Assembly (NCBI GenBank): GCA_002309155.1
Contig: DBXB01000079.1
Span: 2,506 to 50,600 of the forward strand
From: Bacteroidales bacterium UBA1223
GTDB lineage: Bacteria; Bacteroidota; Bacteroidia; Bacteroidales; P3
DNA: 48,095 bases
Reading direction: 5' to 3'
Below the pieces are notes generated by a model. That model saw only the letters and a list, made by a program, of their open reading frames with translations, did no database searches and was not told the origin of the DNA. Below are positions 15,748 to 23,714 of this stretch, in pieces. The position numbers and the translations under genes were made by a program. Position 1 is the stretch's first letter. Each line of letters starts with the position of its first letter.

Positions 15748-17148
15748 TTATAGTTTGCTTTGTTCGAGGTGGTGCAACGTCACGTTACAGTCGTAGTTGT
15801 CGCGAATGTATTTCGCCAGCTGCTCGGCACAGTATACCGACCGATGGCGACCGCCTGTGCATCCGAAATTCACCATCAGGCGCGTATAATCACGTTCTAT
15901 ATAGCTTTTGACCGCCGAACCAACGAGCTGACGGACCAAGACAAGGAAATCTTCGGTCTCAGGATGCTGCTCGAAGAATTCCACCACCTCCTTGTCTCTG
16001 CCATTAAGCGATTTGTATTCGTCGTAAAGTCCCGGATTGGGCAACATGCGGCAGTCGAAGACAAAACCACCACCGTTGCCAGACTTGTCGAAAGGCAGTC
16101 CTTTGCGGTATGAGAAACTGAAAACACTCACCGTGAGTTTCTCCTTCTCACCACTGTATTCGGGCATCTCGCAGATACGCTCCCATATCTCGACAAGATG
16201 GGGAATTGATATTGGGAGCTGATGATCCTTAAGGATATTCCTCAGATTGTTGACGGCATAAGGGATGCTCTTGATGAAGTACTCCTTCTTCTCTATGACG
16301 CCACGATAACCGTAGGCTCCCATAGCCTGCATCATGCGGACAAGGACATAGCCGTAATATTTCTTGGTAAAGGTGTTGCGGTCAAATGATTTGTCGCGTT
16401 GTTCCCGGACAGAGAGGTAATAGTCCAGGAGTTCAAGACGCAACGAGTCGGGGACGTCAGACTTAGAACTGTAGAGCAGTGAGGCAAGGTCATACTGAGC
16501 GGCACCCCTGCGGGCTCCCTGAAAGTCGATATAATAAAGTTCCTCGTCGACAATCATGATATTCCTTGACTGAAAGTCGCGGAACATGAAGTAGTCGCAA
16601 TCGTCAAGAGCCAGGTATTCGGCGAATGTCTGAAAGTCCTGTTCCAGCAGTTCCTCGTCATACTGGACATGGAAAAGTTTAAGGAAATAATATTTGAAAT
16701 AGTTGAGATCCCAGAGTATGGCTCTCTTGTCGAACGCCGGTCTAGAGTAAGCATGGGAGAAGTCGATATCCCTGCAGGAGTCCTGCATCATCACCAGGTC
16801 GTCGATAGCCATGCGGTAATAGTGACGCATGGGTTCGGTGGTGTCGACACCGTTGGTCTTGCGAGACGAGATATAGGTGTAGACCGACACATTGCCGAGA
16901 TCTTGCTGAAGATAGGTGGTTTTGTCGTCACTGACTGCATAGATTTCCGGCACCTTGACATTACGTCGTCTCATCTCGTCGGCGAAGAAGAAGAAGGCTT
17001 CGTTCTCTTTGACATCGTCGTTGATGGTGGCGATACAGCTCTTGGTAGCGCCCTCCAACCGGTAATACAGTCTGTTGGAGCCATTAGCCGTCAGTTGTAT
17101 CTTATTCACACAAGGCTCTCCAGCCCACTTTTCAAACAATTCTTCCAT
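15748..17148 (-). CDS. APH-type sugar kinase fused to a RapZ C-terminal domain
   Basis: A 466-residue two-domain protein. Residues 1 to about 330 form an aminoglycoside phosphotransferase (APH/AmgK-like) kinase: the catalytic loop is RDFQSRN (D191, N196) and the metal-binding motif is IDFQG (D208). Residues about 337-460 match the C-terminal half of RapZ: TVSVFSFSYRKGLP, VFDCRMLPNP, GRD and GCTGGRHRSVY (429-439). In E. coli RapZ this part binds glucosamine-6-phosphate, and its N-terminal half is a P-loop domain, which here is replaced by the APH kinase. AmgK kinases phosphorylate MurNAc/GlcNAc at the anomeric position, so a role in amino-sugar or cell-wall recycling is inferred. It is the last gene of the porW-bactofilin-atpZ group. 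Confidence 0.88.
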   Translation of the reverse strand: MEELFEKWAGEPCVNKIQLTANGSNRLYYRLEGATKSCIATINDDVKENEAFFFFADEMRRRNVKVPEIYAVSDDKTTYLQQDLGNVSVYTYISSRKTNGVDTTEPMRHYYRMAIDDLVMMQDSCRDIDFSHAYSRPAFDKRAILWDLNYFKYYFLKLFHVQYDEELLEQDFQTFAEYLALDDCDYFMFRDFQSRNIMIVDEELYYIDFQGARRGAAQYDLASLLYSSKSDVPDSLRLELLDYYLSVREQRDKSFDRNTFTKKYYGYVLVRMMQAMGAYGYRGVIEKKEYFIKSIPYAVNNLRNILKDHQLPISIPHLVEIWERICEMPEYSGEKEKLTVSVFSFSYRKGLPFDKSGNGGGFVFDCRMLPNPGLYDEYKSLNGRDKEVVEFFEQHPETEDFLVLVRQLVGSAVKSYIERDYTRLMVNFGCTGGRHRSVYCAEQLAKYIRDNYDCNVTLHHLEQSKL

Positions 17149-17174
17149 TGGATAGTATGATGATTAACAATGAG

Positions 17175-17369
17175 TCATTTAGCACCTTTCACCAGTCGTA
17201 TGATAGCCACAGTGAGTCCGAGCGCCGACAACAGAATGGTGAACAGCGGGAACCGCGCTTCCCTGCCACGGTCGAGTAGCACGCCACCATAGACGAAGGC
17301 GCCGATGATTACCGCCATCTCTATACCCAGCGTGGAATAGCGAATCCAGTTGTTGTAGTCGTCTCTCAC
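17175..17369 (-). CDS. AtpZ/AtpI-like small membrane protein
   Basis: A 64-residue protein with two predicted membrane helices (about 13-32 and 42-58). The IRYSTLGIEMAVIIGAFVYGG opening and the LLDRG turn match the AtpZ/AtpI family of F0F1 accessory subunits, which act in magnesium transport or c-ring assembly. Its ATG overlaps the bactofilin stop by 4 bp, so it is translationally coupled. No ATP synthase gene is visible nearby; the next gene is the APH-RapZ fusion 26 bp downstream. Confidence 0.75.
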   Translation of the reverse strand: MRDDYNNWIRYSTLGIEMAVIIGAFVYGGVLLDRGREARFPLFTILLSALGLTVAIIRLVKGAK

Positions 17370-17755
17370 TGCTGCTGTTCGGCGGCGGCTTCCTGAGCCT
17401 CACGCTCTCTTCTGACCTCGTCGAGCATGCGACAGGTACCGGAGAATGTGGCGCCGGGTTCGATGCTAAGCCTGTTGATGACGATGTCGCCCTTCACGTT
17501 TGCCGTGCCGTTGAGCGAGAGAAGTTCCTTGACAGAGATATTGCCTTCGACCTTGCCGATGATGTTGGCGTTCTGGCAGACAACGTTGCCTTTGACATAT
17601 CCCGACTCTCCCACTACCAATTTGCCATTGAGTGTGATGTTGCCCTCAAGGACACCATCGAGACGGAAATCACCGACAGCGGTGATGACACCCTTGATTG
17701 TTGTTCCTTTTGCGATTGTGTTGATAATTGTTTCCATTTCCGAAAATTTTGCCAT
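17366..17755 (-). CDS. Bactofilin (polymer-forming cytoskeletal protein)
   Basis: A 129-residue protein of the DUF583/PF04519 family, which forms nucleotide-independent filaments that position cell-wall enzymes. The core is a right-handed beta helix made of short glycine-containing repeats, seen here as TTIKGVITAVGDFRLDGVLE, GNITLNGKLVVGESGYVKG, NVVCQNANIIGKVEGNI, and KGDIVINRLSIEPGATFSG. The charged tail after residue 108 (RREREAQEAAAEQQQ) is likely unstructured. It follows the PorW-like gene by 31 bp. Confidence 0.93.
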   Translation of the reverse strand: MAKFSEMETIINTIAKGTTIKGVITAVGDFRLDGVLEGNITLNGKLVVGESGYVKGNVVCQNANIIGKVEGNISVKELLSLNGTANVKGDIVINRLSIEPGATFSGTCRMLDEVRREREAQEAAAEQQQ

Positions 17756-17786
17756 AATTAATATGCTCTATTTCTTTTTTTGTGTC

Positions 17787-20570
17787 TTATTTCTTATAAT
17801 AGCGTTCATAGAAACGTCTATAGGCTTCTATATTTTTCTGGTTGTAGAATGTGTTGTAGTTTTGGGTAGAGATGCTGAACACCACGTAGTACTTGGGGTC
17901 GTATTTTGTGAGCGGACCACCATCGAGCATCAGGTGGGTGCGGTAGTCTTCCGCCTCACGGGCGTTGTTAAACCTATGGATGGTGAGCATCTGCACGGTA
18001 TCGGTGAAGAGCAGCGGACTAGCCCTGTAGCCATTGTTGGCATAGTTTTGCATATTGAAGTCGGCTATGGCGTATTGGAGTTGTGTGGCCGCTATCTTGC
18101 GGTCGTCGATAAGCACAGCCACATAGTGCTGCATATTCTCCCTGTAGCGGTACATAAGACTTTCGGGAGGCAACTCATCCTCGGCTTCTGTCGATGCTGT
18201 TCCGTTGTTGCCCGATGTCGACGTTCCCGCCGGATTTCTCGGGTCGTTGGTGACATCAGCCACATTCTCCGCATAGCGGCTCTTAGCCTTAGCCTCGTCA
18301 TCGGCGGATATTGCCTCAGACGACGAGCGGAAATAGCCGGTGCGGATATAGCTGAGCTGTTCCTTGGCGAGTTCGACAAGTCGCATGGTGTCGGGATAGT
18401 CTGCGATGATGGTCTCGAAGGTCACCGCCGCCATATTGGTGTCGCCCATCTGGGCACACGCCAGACCCTTCCAATAGCGGAATTTACCCATAAGGGGTTG
18501 CTCGTTGTATAGCTGCAGAGCGTTGTCGACATGTGAAACTACGTCGTTGTAGCGTTTGCGGCGATAGAGGCTGTAGACAGTTCCGTACTCGTTCTGCGCC
18601 ACTTCGCTGCGTTTTATAATCTCAAGGTAATACTGGTCGTCACGAATCATATTGGCGTAGTCGCAGTCAGGGAATCCCATCAGCACCATATCGCGGTAGT
18701 AGTTGGCGTTGGGTGTGTTGCCCTGCTTGGAATAGATGCTCCAGAGTTGATAGAACGCCTGAACTATCTCATCGGCGTCGGGATAGTCTTTGGCAAGGCG
18801 GAGATAGCATTCCAGCGCCCTTTCGGTGTTCTCGATGCCGTCATAGTAGATATATCCGGCATTGAGCAGACAACGGGCTATTTCCATGTGCATGGTGTCG
18901 CGCTGTCCCTGTCTTGTGGGCAGGTCTTTGAGGTAGTAAGCCACATTGTGCGGATCGTTGGGGTTGTCGCGGGAAGAGACAACAGTGGTGCTGTCGGTTG
19001 CCACAGAGTCTGATTCCTCCTCATCGTCGAAGCCTCCGACATCCATGCCGGGGATCATGCTTCCCATACTGAAAGTGTTACGTTTCGAGAGGAACCAATA
19101 GTCGTCGAGAGTTCTCACGCCCCATCGCTGACGGAAGGTCTGCTTGCCCTTGCTGACGGTGTTGTGGTTATAGAAATACCAATCGCCCTGTAGCGTGTTC
19201 TGCTGAGCCAGCGCCTCTTGGTTGAGTTCAGCGATGAGTCGTTGTTCCTCGGCCTCCCTCTCCGCCTGTCTGAGATCAGCGATTTTCTTATCGATGAGAG
19301 TCCTCCGCTTGGCGGGGTCCATATCAGCCCATTCCATAAGACTGTCGTTAAGGTGGATGAGACGGGTGTTCTCGACAAGAGCCGTGAGAGTGTTGTAACG
19401 GCTACGTATCTCGTCGTAATGGGGATATCCAGCCTTGATGATATGCATTGCCGTGTCGTAATATTTCTGCGACTCGTCATAATTCTCGTAGAGGTCGTAG
19501 AGCACGTCGGCCATACGCAGCGCCGATTTCGCTTTCTGGGCAGGGTTGTTGGTGGCGGCGGCCACAGAGAGACGGTAGTTATCGCAGGCTTTCTTGGCGT
19601 CCTTCATGCCCAGATACATCTCAGCCTTGGCATAGTATATCTGATCGTGATACTCGATGTTCTTCTTGTCCTTCAGCATCTTGTCGAGACTCTTCTCGAG
19701 TTCAGCGACATCGGTGTGACCCACGTCGGCACATGAAGCGATGCTAATCCTGGCGTTGAACTCCATAACATAGTCAGGTCTGCAAGAAAGCACCTTCTCG
19801 TAATATTTAGATGCTGTGGCACGCTTGTCGAGAAACTGGTAAATCTGAGCCATGATGAAATAGAGGCGGGCCTTGTCGTGTTTGCCCCTGGTCTCATCGA
19901 TAGCCAATCTGAGGTACTGGACCGATTTCTTGTATTTCTCCTGAGGCAGAGTGCATTCGACCACCGCCAAATAGAGCTTATCGGCCAGTTTGGGTGAGAA
20001 ATTGTCCTTCTCCTGGTCATTAATCAGTTGGTCGAGCGCCGCCTCAGCGTCGGCATACTGCTTTTCCTGGGTCATGCAACGAGCAAGCAGAATCTTTGCC
20101 TCGTCAGCTTCGACAGTGCCGTTGAACTGTCCCATGATAAGCCGGCAGGTGTTTGACGCCGCAGCATAGTCCTGCTTCTGGAACGAGGCGTAGGCTGTGA
20201 GCAGGTAGCAGTTTTTGACATACCTGATATACTCTTTGCCGTGTTGGTAGATGCTATGTTTTTTGATACCCTTGATGCCCTTCTCTATCGCCTTGTTCAT
20301 CTGAGGGAAGATAGCCATAGCCTGTTCTTTGGTGCCAATCTGATAGACTGGCAGAATCTGGGTATAGTCGTCGGCGAAATTTTTGGAGAGAGAGCGTAGA
20401 CCCTCCTTATAACTCTCGTTGCCGTTCCACCAGACATTATAATGGCAGGTAAGGTTGTGATAGGCTATGTTAGGCAATGCCGCCTTACGGGTAGAGCAGT
20501 CCGTAAAGAGCATAGACACGACAACCGCAGTGGCTAACAAGAGGGTTATATGTCGGACTCTATATTTCAA
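17787..20570 (-). CDS. porW: TPR lipoprotein, PorW/SprE-like (type IX secretion)
   Basis: A 927-residue exported TPR protein. The N-terminal hydrophobic segment (residues 8-22) leads to C25, the probable lipidated cysteine, though the -1 residue is aspartate, not the usual small residue. Right after it comes YHNLTCHYNVWWNGNESYKEG, the hallmark opening of SprE/PorW proteins. Many tetratricopeptide-like repeats follow (about 100-300, 560-760), separated by a charged helical stretch near 400-440 (RRTLIDKKIADLRQAERE). SprE/PorW is needed for type IX secretion, and the T9SS cargo gene at the right edge fits this. It heads a minus-strand group with bactofilin, AtpZ-like and APH-RapZ genes. Confidence 0.82.
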   Translation of the reverse strand: MKYRVRHITLLLATAVVVSMLFTDCSTRKAALPNIAYHNLTCHYNVWWNGNESYKEGLRSLSKNFADDYTQILPVYQIGTKEQAMAIFPQMNKAIEKGIKGIKKHSIYQHGKEYIRYVKNCYLLTAYASFQKQDYAAASNTCRLIMGQFNGTVEADEAKILLARCMTQEKQYADAEAALDQLINDQEKDNFSPKLADKLYLAVVECTLPQEKYKKSVQYLRLAIDETRGKHDKARLYFIMAQIYQFLDKRATASKYYEKVLSCRPDYVMEFNARISIASCADVGHTDVAELEKSLDKMLKDKKNIEYHDQIYYAKAEMYLGMKDAKKACDNYRLSVAAATNNPAQKAKSALRMADVLYDLYENYDESQKYYDTAMHIIKAGYPHYDEIRSRYNTLTALVENTRLIHLNDSLMEWADMDPAKRRTLIDKKIADLRQAEREAEEQRLIAELNQEALAQQNTLQGDWYFYNHNTVSKGKQTFRQRWGVRTLDDYWFLSKRNTFSMGSMIPGMDVGGFDDEEESDSVATDSTTVVSSRDNPNDPHNVAYYLKDLPTRQGQRDTMHMEIARCLLNAGYIYYDGIENTERALECYLRLAKDYPDADEIVQAFYQLWSIYSKQGNTPNANYYRDMVLMGFPDCDYANMIRDDQYYLEIIKRSEVAQNEYGTVYSLYRRKRYNDVVSHVDNALQLYNEQPLMGKFRYWKGLACAQMGDTNMAAVTFETIIADYPDTMRLVELAKEQLSYIRTGYFRSSSEAISADDEAKAKSRYAENVADVTNDPRNPAGTSTSGNNGTASTEAEDELPPESLMYRYRENMQHYVAVLIDDRKIAATQLQYAIADFNMQNYANNGYRASPLLFTDTVQMLTIHRFNNAREAEDYRTHLMLDGGPLTKYDPKYYVVFSISTQNYNTFYNQKNIEAYRRFYERYYKK

Positions 20571-20635
20571 TTACAGTGTTGGTTATTATCTATGGAGTGT
20601 ATTAATCTTGCGGACGAGCCATCCGCGTTCCAATT

Positions 20636-21736
20636 TCATACGTTGAAACGGAAATGCATGATGTCGCCATCCTGAACCACATAGTCTTTACCCTCGACGG
20701 AAATCTTGCCTGCCTCGCGACATTTGGCTTCGCTGCCCAAGGCAACATAGTCTTCGTATTTGATAACCTCGGCGCGAATGAATCCACGCTCAAAGTCGCT
20801 ATGGATGATTCCTGCAGTCTGAGGCGCTTTCATACCCTTGCGGAAAGTCCAGGCACGGCATTCCTTAGGGCCGGCGGTGAGGAAAGTCTGAAGGTTAAGC
20901 AGACGGTAGGCGGCTTTTATCAGACGATTCACTCCCGACTCTTTGAGTCCCAGATCCTCAAGGAACATCTGCTTCTCCTCCCAGGTCTCAAGTTCAGCTA
21001 TATCTGCCTCTATTCCTGCACCGATGACCAGAACTTCTGCTTCTTCGTCCTTCACAGCCTCCTTCACCATGTCAACATACTTGTTGCCAGTCACAACCGA
21101 TGCCTCGTCGACATTGCACACATAGAGTATCGGTTTGGCGGTGAGGAGCATAAGTTCTTTGGCGGCCTCCAGCTGACTTTCGTCGAGTTTTACGGTACGG
21201 GCACTTTTCCCGGCGAGGAGGGCATCACGGTAGAGGTTCATCACCTCCACCAGTTTCTTAGCTTTCATGTCGCCACCGGTCTTTGCCTTTTTCTCCTCTT
21301 TAGCTAGACGGTTCTCGATGGTTTCGAGGTCTTTGAACTGCAGTTCGAGGTCGATGGTAAGTTTGTCGCGGACAGGATCGACAGAGCCGTCGACATGAGT
21401 CACGTTGTCATCGTCGAAGCAGCGCAGCACATGAATTATGGCGTCGGTGGTACGTATGTCACCAAGGAATTTGTTTCCCAACCCCTCGCCTTTTGACGCA
21501 CCCTTGACCAGACCAGCGATGTCGACAATCTCGACGGTGGCGGGAACCACGCTGGCAGGCTTCTCTATCTCAACCAACTTGTTGAGACGCTCGTCGGGAA
21601 CCGTGATGACACCCACATTGGGCTCGATTGTGCAGAACGGGAAATTTGCCGCCTGAGCCTTTGCGTTGCTCAAACAGTTGAAGAGTGTGGACTTTCCCAC
21701 ATTAGGCAACCCTACTATTCCACATTGTAATGACAT
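20636..21736 (-). CDS. ychF: Ribosome-associated ATPase YchF (Obg-related)
   Basis: A 366-residue P-loop protein of the Obg family that hydrolyses ATP and binds the ribosome. G1 is GLPNVGKST (9-17), G3 lies in DIAGLVKGASKGEGLGN, G4 is the altered NVDE typical of YchF, which explains ATP preference, and a helical insert plus a C-terminal TGS domain (ending DYVVQDGDIMHFRFNV) complete it. Length matches the family (about 363). The ATG at 21736 gives the canonical start MSLQCGIVGLPNVGKS. The 185-bp upstream gap holds C, A and TATAGTT repeats. Confidence 0.97.
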   Translation of the reverse strand: MSLQCGIVGLPNVGKSTLFNCLSNAKAQAANFPFCTIEPNVGVITVPDERLNKLVEIEKPASVVPATVEIVDIAGLVKGASKGEGLGNKFLGDIRTTDAIIHVLRCFDDDNVTHVDGSVDPVRDKLTIDLELQFKDLETIENRLAKEEKKAKTGGDMKAKKLVEVMNLYRDALLAGKSARTVKLDESQLEAAKELMLLTAKPILYVCNVDEASVVTGNKYVDMVKEAVKDEEAEVLVIGAGIEADIAELETWEEKQMFLEDLGLKESGVNRLIKAAYRLLNLQTFLTAGPKECRAWTFRKGMKAPQTAGIIHSDFERGFIRAEVIKYEDYVALGSEAKCREAGKISVEGKDYVVQDGDIMHFRFNV

Positions 21737-21739
21737 ATC

Positions 21740-21885
21740 TATTTGACTTTAACTATAACTATTACTTTAACCTTAACTATAACTATCTAGAAAAACTAGA
21801 ATCTCTAGAATCTCTAGAACTTCTAGAAAAAAAACTTTAAACTTTTAACTCTAAACTTTAACCTTTTCTTTAAAACTTTATTGTG
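21740..21885. repeat. Repeat block upstream of ychF (AACTATAACT, A and C units)
   Basis: Reading the plus strand away from ychF: ACTTTAACTATAACTATTAC-type units (21747-21784), then five 9-bp A units with CTAGA cores (21785-21828), then C-type units in the TTTAAACTTTTAAC orientation (21835-21875). On the ychF coding strand the order is C, A, then AGTTATAGTTAAGG units, then the ATG. No promoter consensus was found in it. Confidence 0.85.
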
Positions 21886-21921
21886 TTTACTGATAATTAT
21901 ATTTGTCTTGTACGACGGTGG

Positions 21922-23028
21922 TCAGTAGCCTCTACGCTCATAGTTCTCTAACGACATGCGTTCGCGTTCGGTAAGATCTTGACCTGTGTTTTCGTGGCGG
22001 GACACTTTGACGGCGTCGGCTGACGGCTGCTTTTTCTGTCTGGCCGACTTGCGTGATGATGCTCTGCCTGACGCCTCCTTCTTGACTTTGGGTGTTTCAA
22101 CATTACCTCGAGGGGCTTTGGGTCGTGGAGGTGACTTGGTGAGCAGATAGTCGGGCGAACCAGGATTGATATAGCCACGCATCTCGCTGGACTCATTGCC
22201 CTCATACTGAGTGGTACGCAAGGTGATATGGAAACACGAGCCACGTTCATACTTCACATAGCAGAGTCCCTCGTAGCGAAGCTCAAAGAGTGCCATGGCG
22301 AGCATCTGCCTGCAGGCATCCACCACGGTGTCGTGACCGCTGGCGAGATGTTCGTAACGCTGTGCCGACAGGTCGAAGGTTGTGCCATAAATATGACACG
22401 AGGTGTCGGTGGCGTTACGGTTCACACGTTTTAGCTGGCGCTCGCTCCGCTCAGTCCTGAGTGCGCTGGTGACTATAATCTTATGCTCTCCGATGCTAGG
22501 GTAATGCTGAGACATGAGCTGCATAAACCGATGTCCTATGTAGTCGAGCAGCAAGACAGCCTCTGGCACCAGATATGGCACCGAATGGTACATAGTGTCG
22601 ACACGGTAGAGAGGTGTGGTGAAAATTGGCACTAGTTTCTCATGGTTGGCAGGGTCGACAAGCTGTTGAGGGTCGATGCCGTTGGCTCTTGCAGCAGAGA
22701 GTTGGACATAATTTGAGTCATTGAACTGGCTCCTGTAGTTTATAGCGTAGTAGTTGAACGCCGGAACTGCCTCACGCGACAGCCTGCGACGGTAGACTCG
22801 GTGTTGGTCTGACTTGCCAGACTTCTTAAGGAACTCACTCTCATCAACAACAACATCATCATCAGTCAGAAGGCTCTCAGGTGTTGTACCACCTCCACGC
22901 TTTTGGAGTGAGATGAACAGTAACAAAGCACCGGCGACCGCCAACGACACCCACAGCCACGACGGACGTCGGCGTCTTCTGGTGGATCGACGCCTGCGGG
23001 TTGTGGCTTGATTGTGGCGGTACATCAT
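21922..23028 (-). CDS. DUF5715 family protein, M15-like peptidase fold
   Basis: Start chosen at the ATG at 23028 (368 residues); an upstream in-frame start would add 46 residues translated from B repeat (STYQHINIST-type) and is spurious. The protein has an arginine-rich cytoplasmic start, one membrane anchor (about residues 24-40) and a periplasmic domain. TSALRTERSERQLKRVNRNA and SCHIYGTTFDLS (H212, D219) plus a later CFHITL histidine (H267) match the zinc-ligand layout of M15-type D,D- or L,D-carboxypeptidases. A role in trimming peptidoglycan peptides is inferred. The tail (about 310-368) is basic and low-complexity. Confidence 0.75.
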   Translation of the reverse strand: MMYRHNQATTRRRRSTRRRRRPSWLWVSLAVAGALLLFISLQKRGGGTTPESLLTDDDVVVDESEFLKKSGKSDQHRVYRRRLSREAVPAFNYYAINYRSQFNDSNYVQLSAARANGIDPQQLVDPANHEKLVPIFTTPLYRVDTMYHSVPYLVPEAVLLLDYIGHRFMQLMSQHYPSIGEHKIIVTSALRTERSERQLKRVNRNATDTSCHIYGTTFDLSAQRYEHLASGHDTVVDACRQMLAMALFELRYEGLCYVKYERGSCFHITLRTTQYEGNESSEMRGYINPGSPDYLLTKSPPRPKAPRGNVETPKVKKEASGRASSRKSARQKKQPSADAVKVSRHENTGQDLTERERMSLENYERRGY

Positions 23029-23049
23029 GGCGATTGGTGGAAGTTTAAT

Positions 23050-23180
23050 TGTTGATATGTTGATATGTTGATATGTTGATATGTTGATATGTTGATAAGG
23101 TGATAAGTTGATATAATTTCGTGACCCGTGAACTGTGACCCGTGACCCGATCGTATCACCGGTCACCGATCACAGGTCAC
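23050..23180. repeat. B array (about eight units) and F repeat upstream of DUF5715 gene
   Basis: From 23050 to 23116 the plus strand reads GTTGATAT repeated, then GATAAGGT variants; on the coding strand this is CAACATAT ending about 21 bases before the ATG at 23028. From 23119 to 23180 F-type units follow (GTGACCCGTG, CTGTGACCCGTGACCCG, TCACCGGTCACCGATCACAG). The F block runs into the HAD gene and supplies its TGA stop (23177-23179). Confidence 0.9.
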
Positions 23181-23713
23181 AAAAGACTTTTGGCATATTC
23201 AAGCAGGTCTCGGTAACAGAAATCTACAAGATAGGGTTTGAGTCGAGGTAAATCCTTGGCGCTATCACCCACCAAGACAGTCTGCATACCAGCACGGTGC
23301 CCGAAAACCATATCGCTCTCCATATCGCCAACCATCACCGAGTTTCTCAGGCTGATGTCGGGAAATTCACGACGGGCTTGCAACGCCATTCCTATGGACG
23401 GTTTGCGCATGAAGCTATGCTCACTGTGCAACTTAGGGCAATAATATATCTTGTCGAATCTACCTCCGGCAGCTTCCACCTGTTCAAGGAACCATCCGTG
23501 GATAGACTGCAGGTCATCGTCGGTCATCAGCCCCTTGCCTATACCTTGCTGGTTGGTGACCATGAAGATGCGGTCGAACTTGTGAGACAGCATGGCGAGG
23601 GCATCCAGAACTCCGTCGAGGATTTTAAAATCTTCGATGCGTGTGGCATAACCATCAACGATGCGTTCGTTGAGAACCCCGTCCCTGTCGAGAAAAAGCG
23701 CCTTGCCGTTCAT
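23177..23713 (-). CDS. HAD-IIIA phosphatase, GmhB-like
   Basis: A 178-residue phosphatase of the HAD superfamily, similar to D-glycero-D-manno-heptose 1,7-bisphosphate 7-phosphatase. The nucleophile motif is FLDRDGVLN (D9, D11), motif II is VTNQQGIGKG, motif IV is VGDMESDMVFGHRAGM. GmhB proper has a zinc loop with three cysteines and a histidine; here the equivalent region is CPKLHSEHSFMRKP with only one cysteine, so zinc binding is doubtful and the substrate could differ. The ATG at 23713 leaves one base after the stop of the upstream GT2 gene; a TTG at 23722 would overlap it. The stop codon comes from an F repeat. Confidence 0.85.
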   Translation of the reverse strand: MNGKALFLDRDGVLNERIVDGYATRIEDFKILDGVLDALAMLSHKFDRIFMVTNQQGIGKGLMTDDDLQSIHGWFLEQVEAAGGRFDKIYYCPKLHSEHSFMRKPSIGMALQARREFPDISLRNSVMVGDMESDMVFGHRAGMQTVLVGDSAKDLPRLKPYLVDFCYRDLLEYAKSLL

Positions 23714-23714
23714 C

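Noticed and set aside
17427..18512. 361-codon plus-strand frame opposite bactofilin and the PorW-like gene
   Set aside because: Spans two genes on the other strand that have clear family matches; low-complexity hydrophobic shadow.
23050..23116. CRISPR-like repeat array
   Set aside because: Units are 8 bp in direct contact with no spacers, and no cas gene is in the window.
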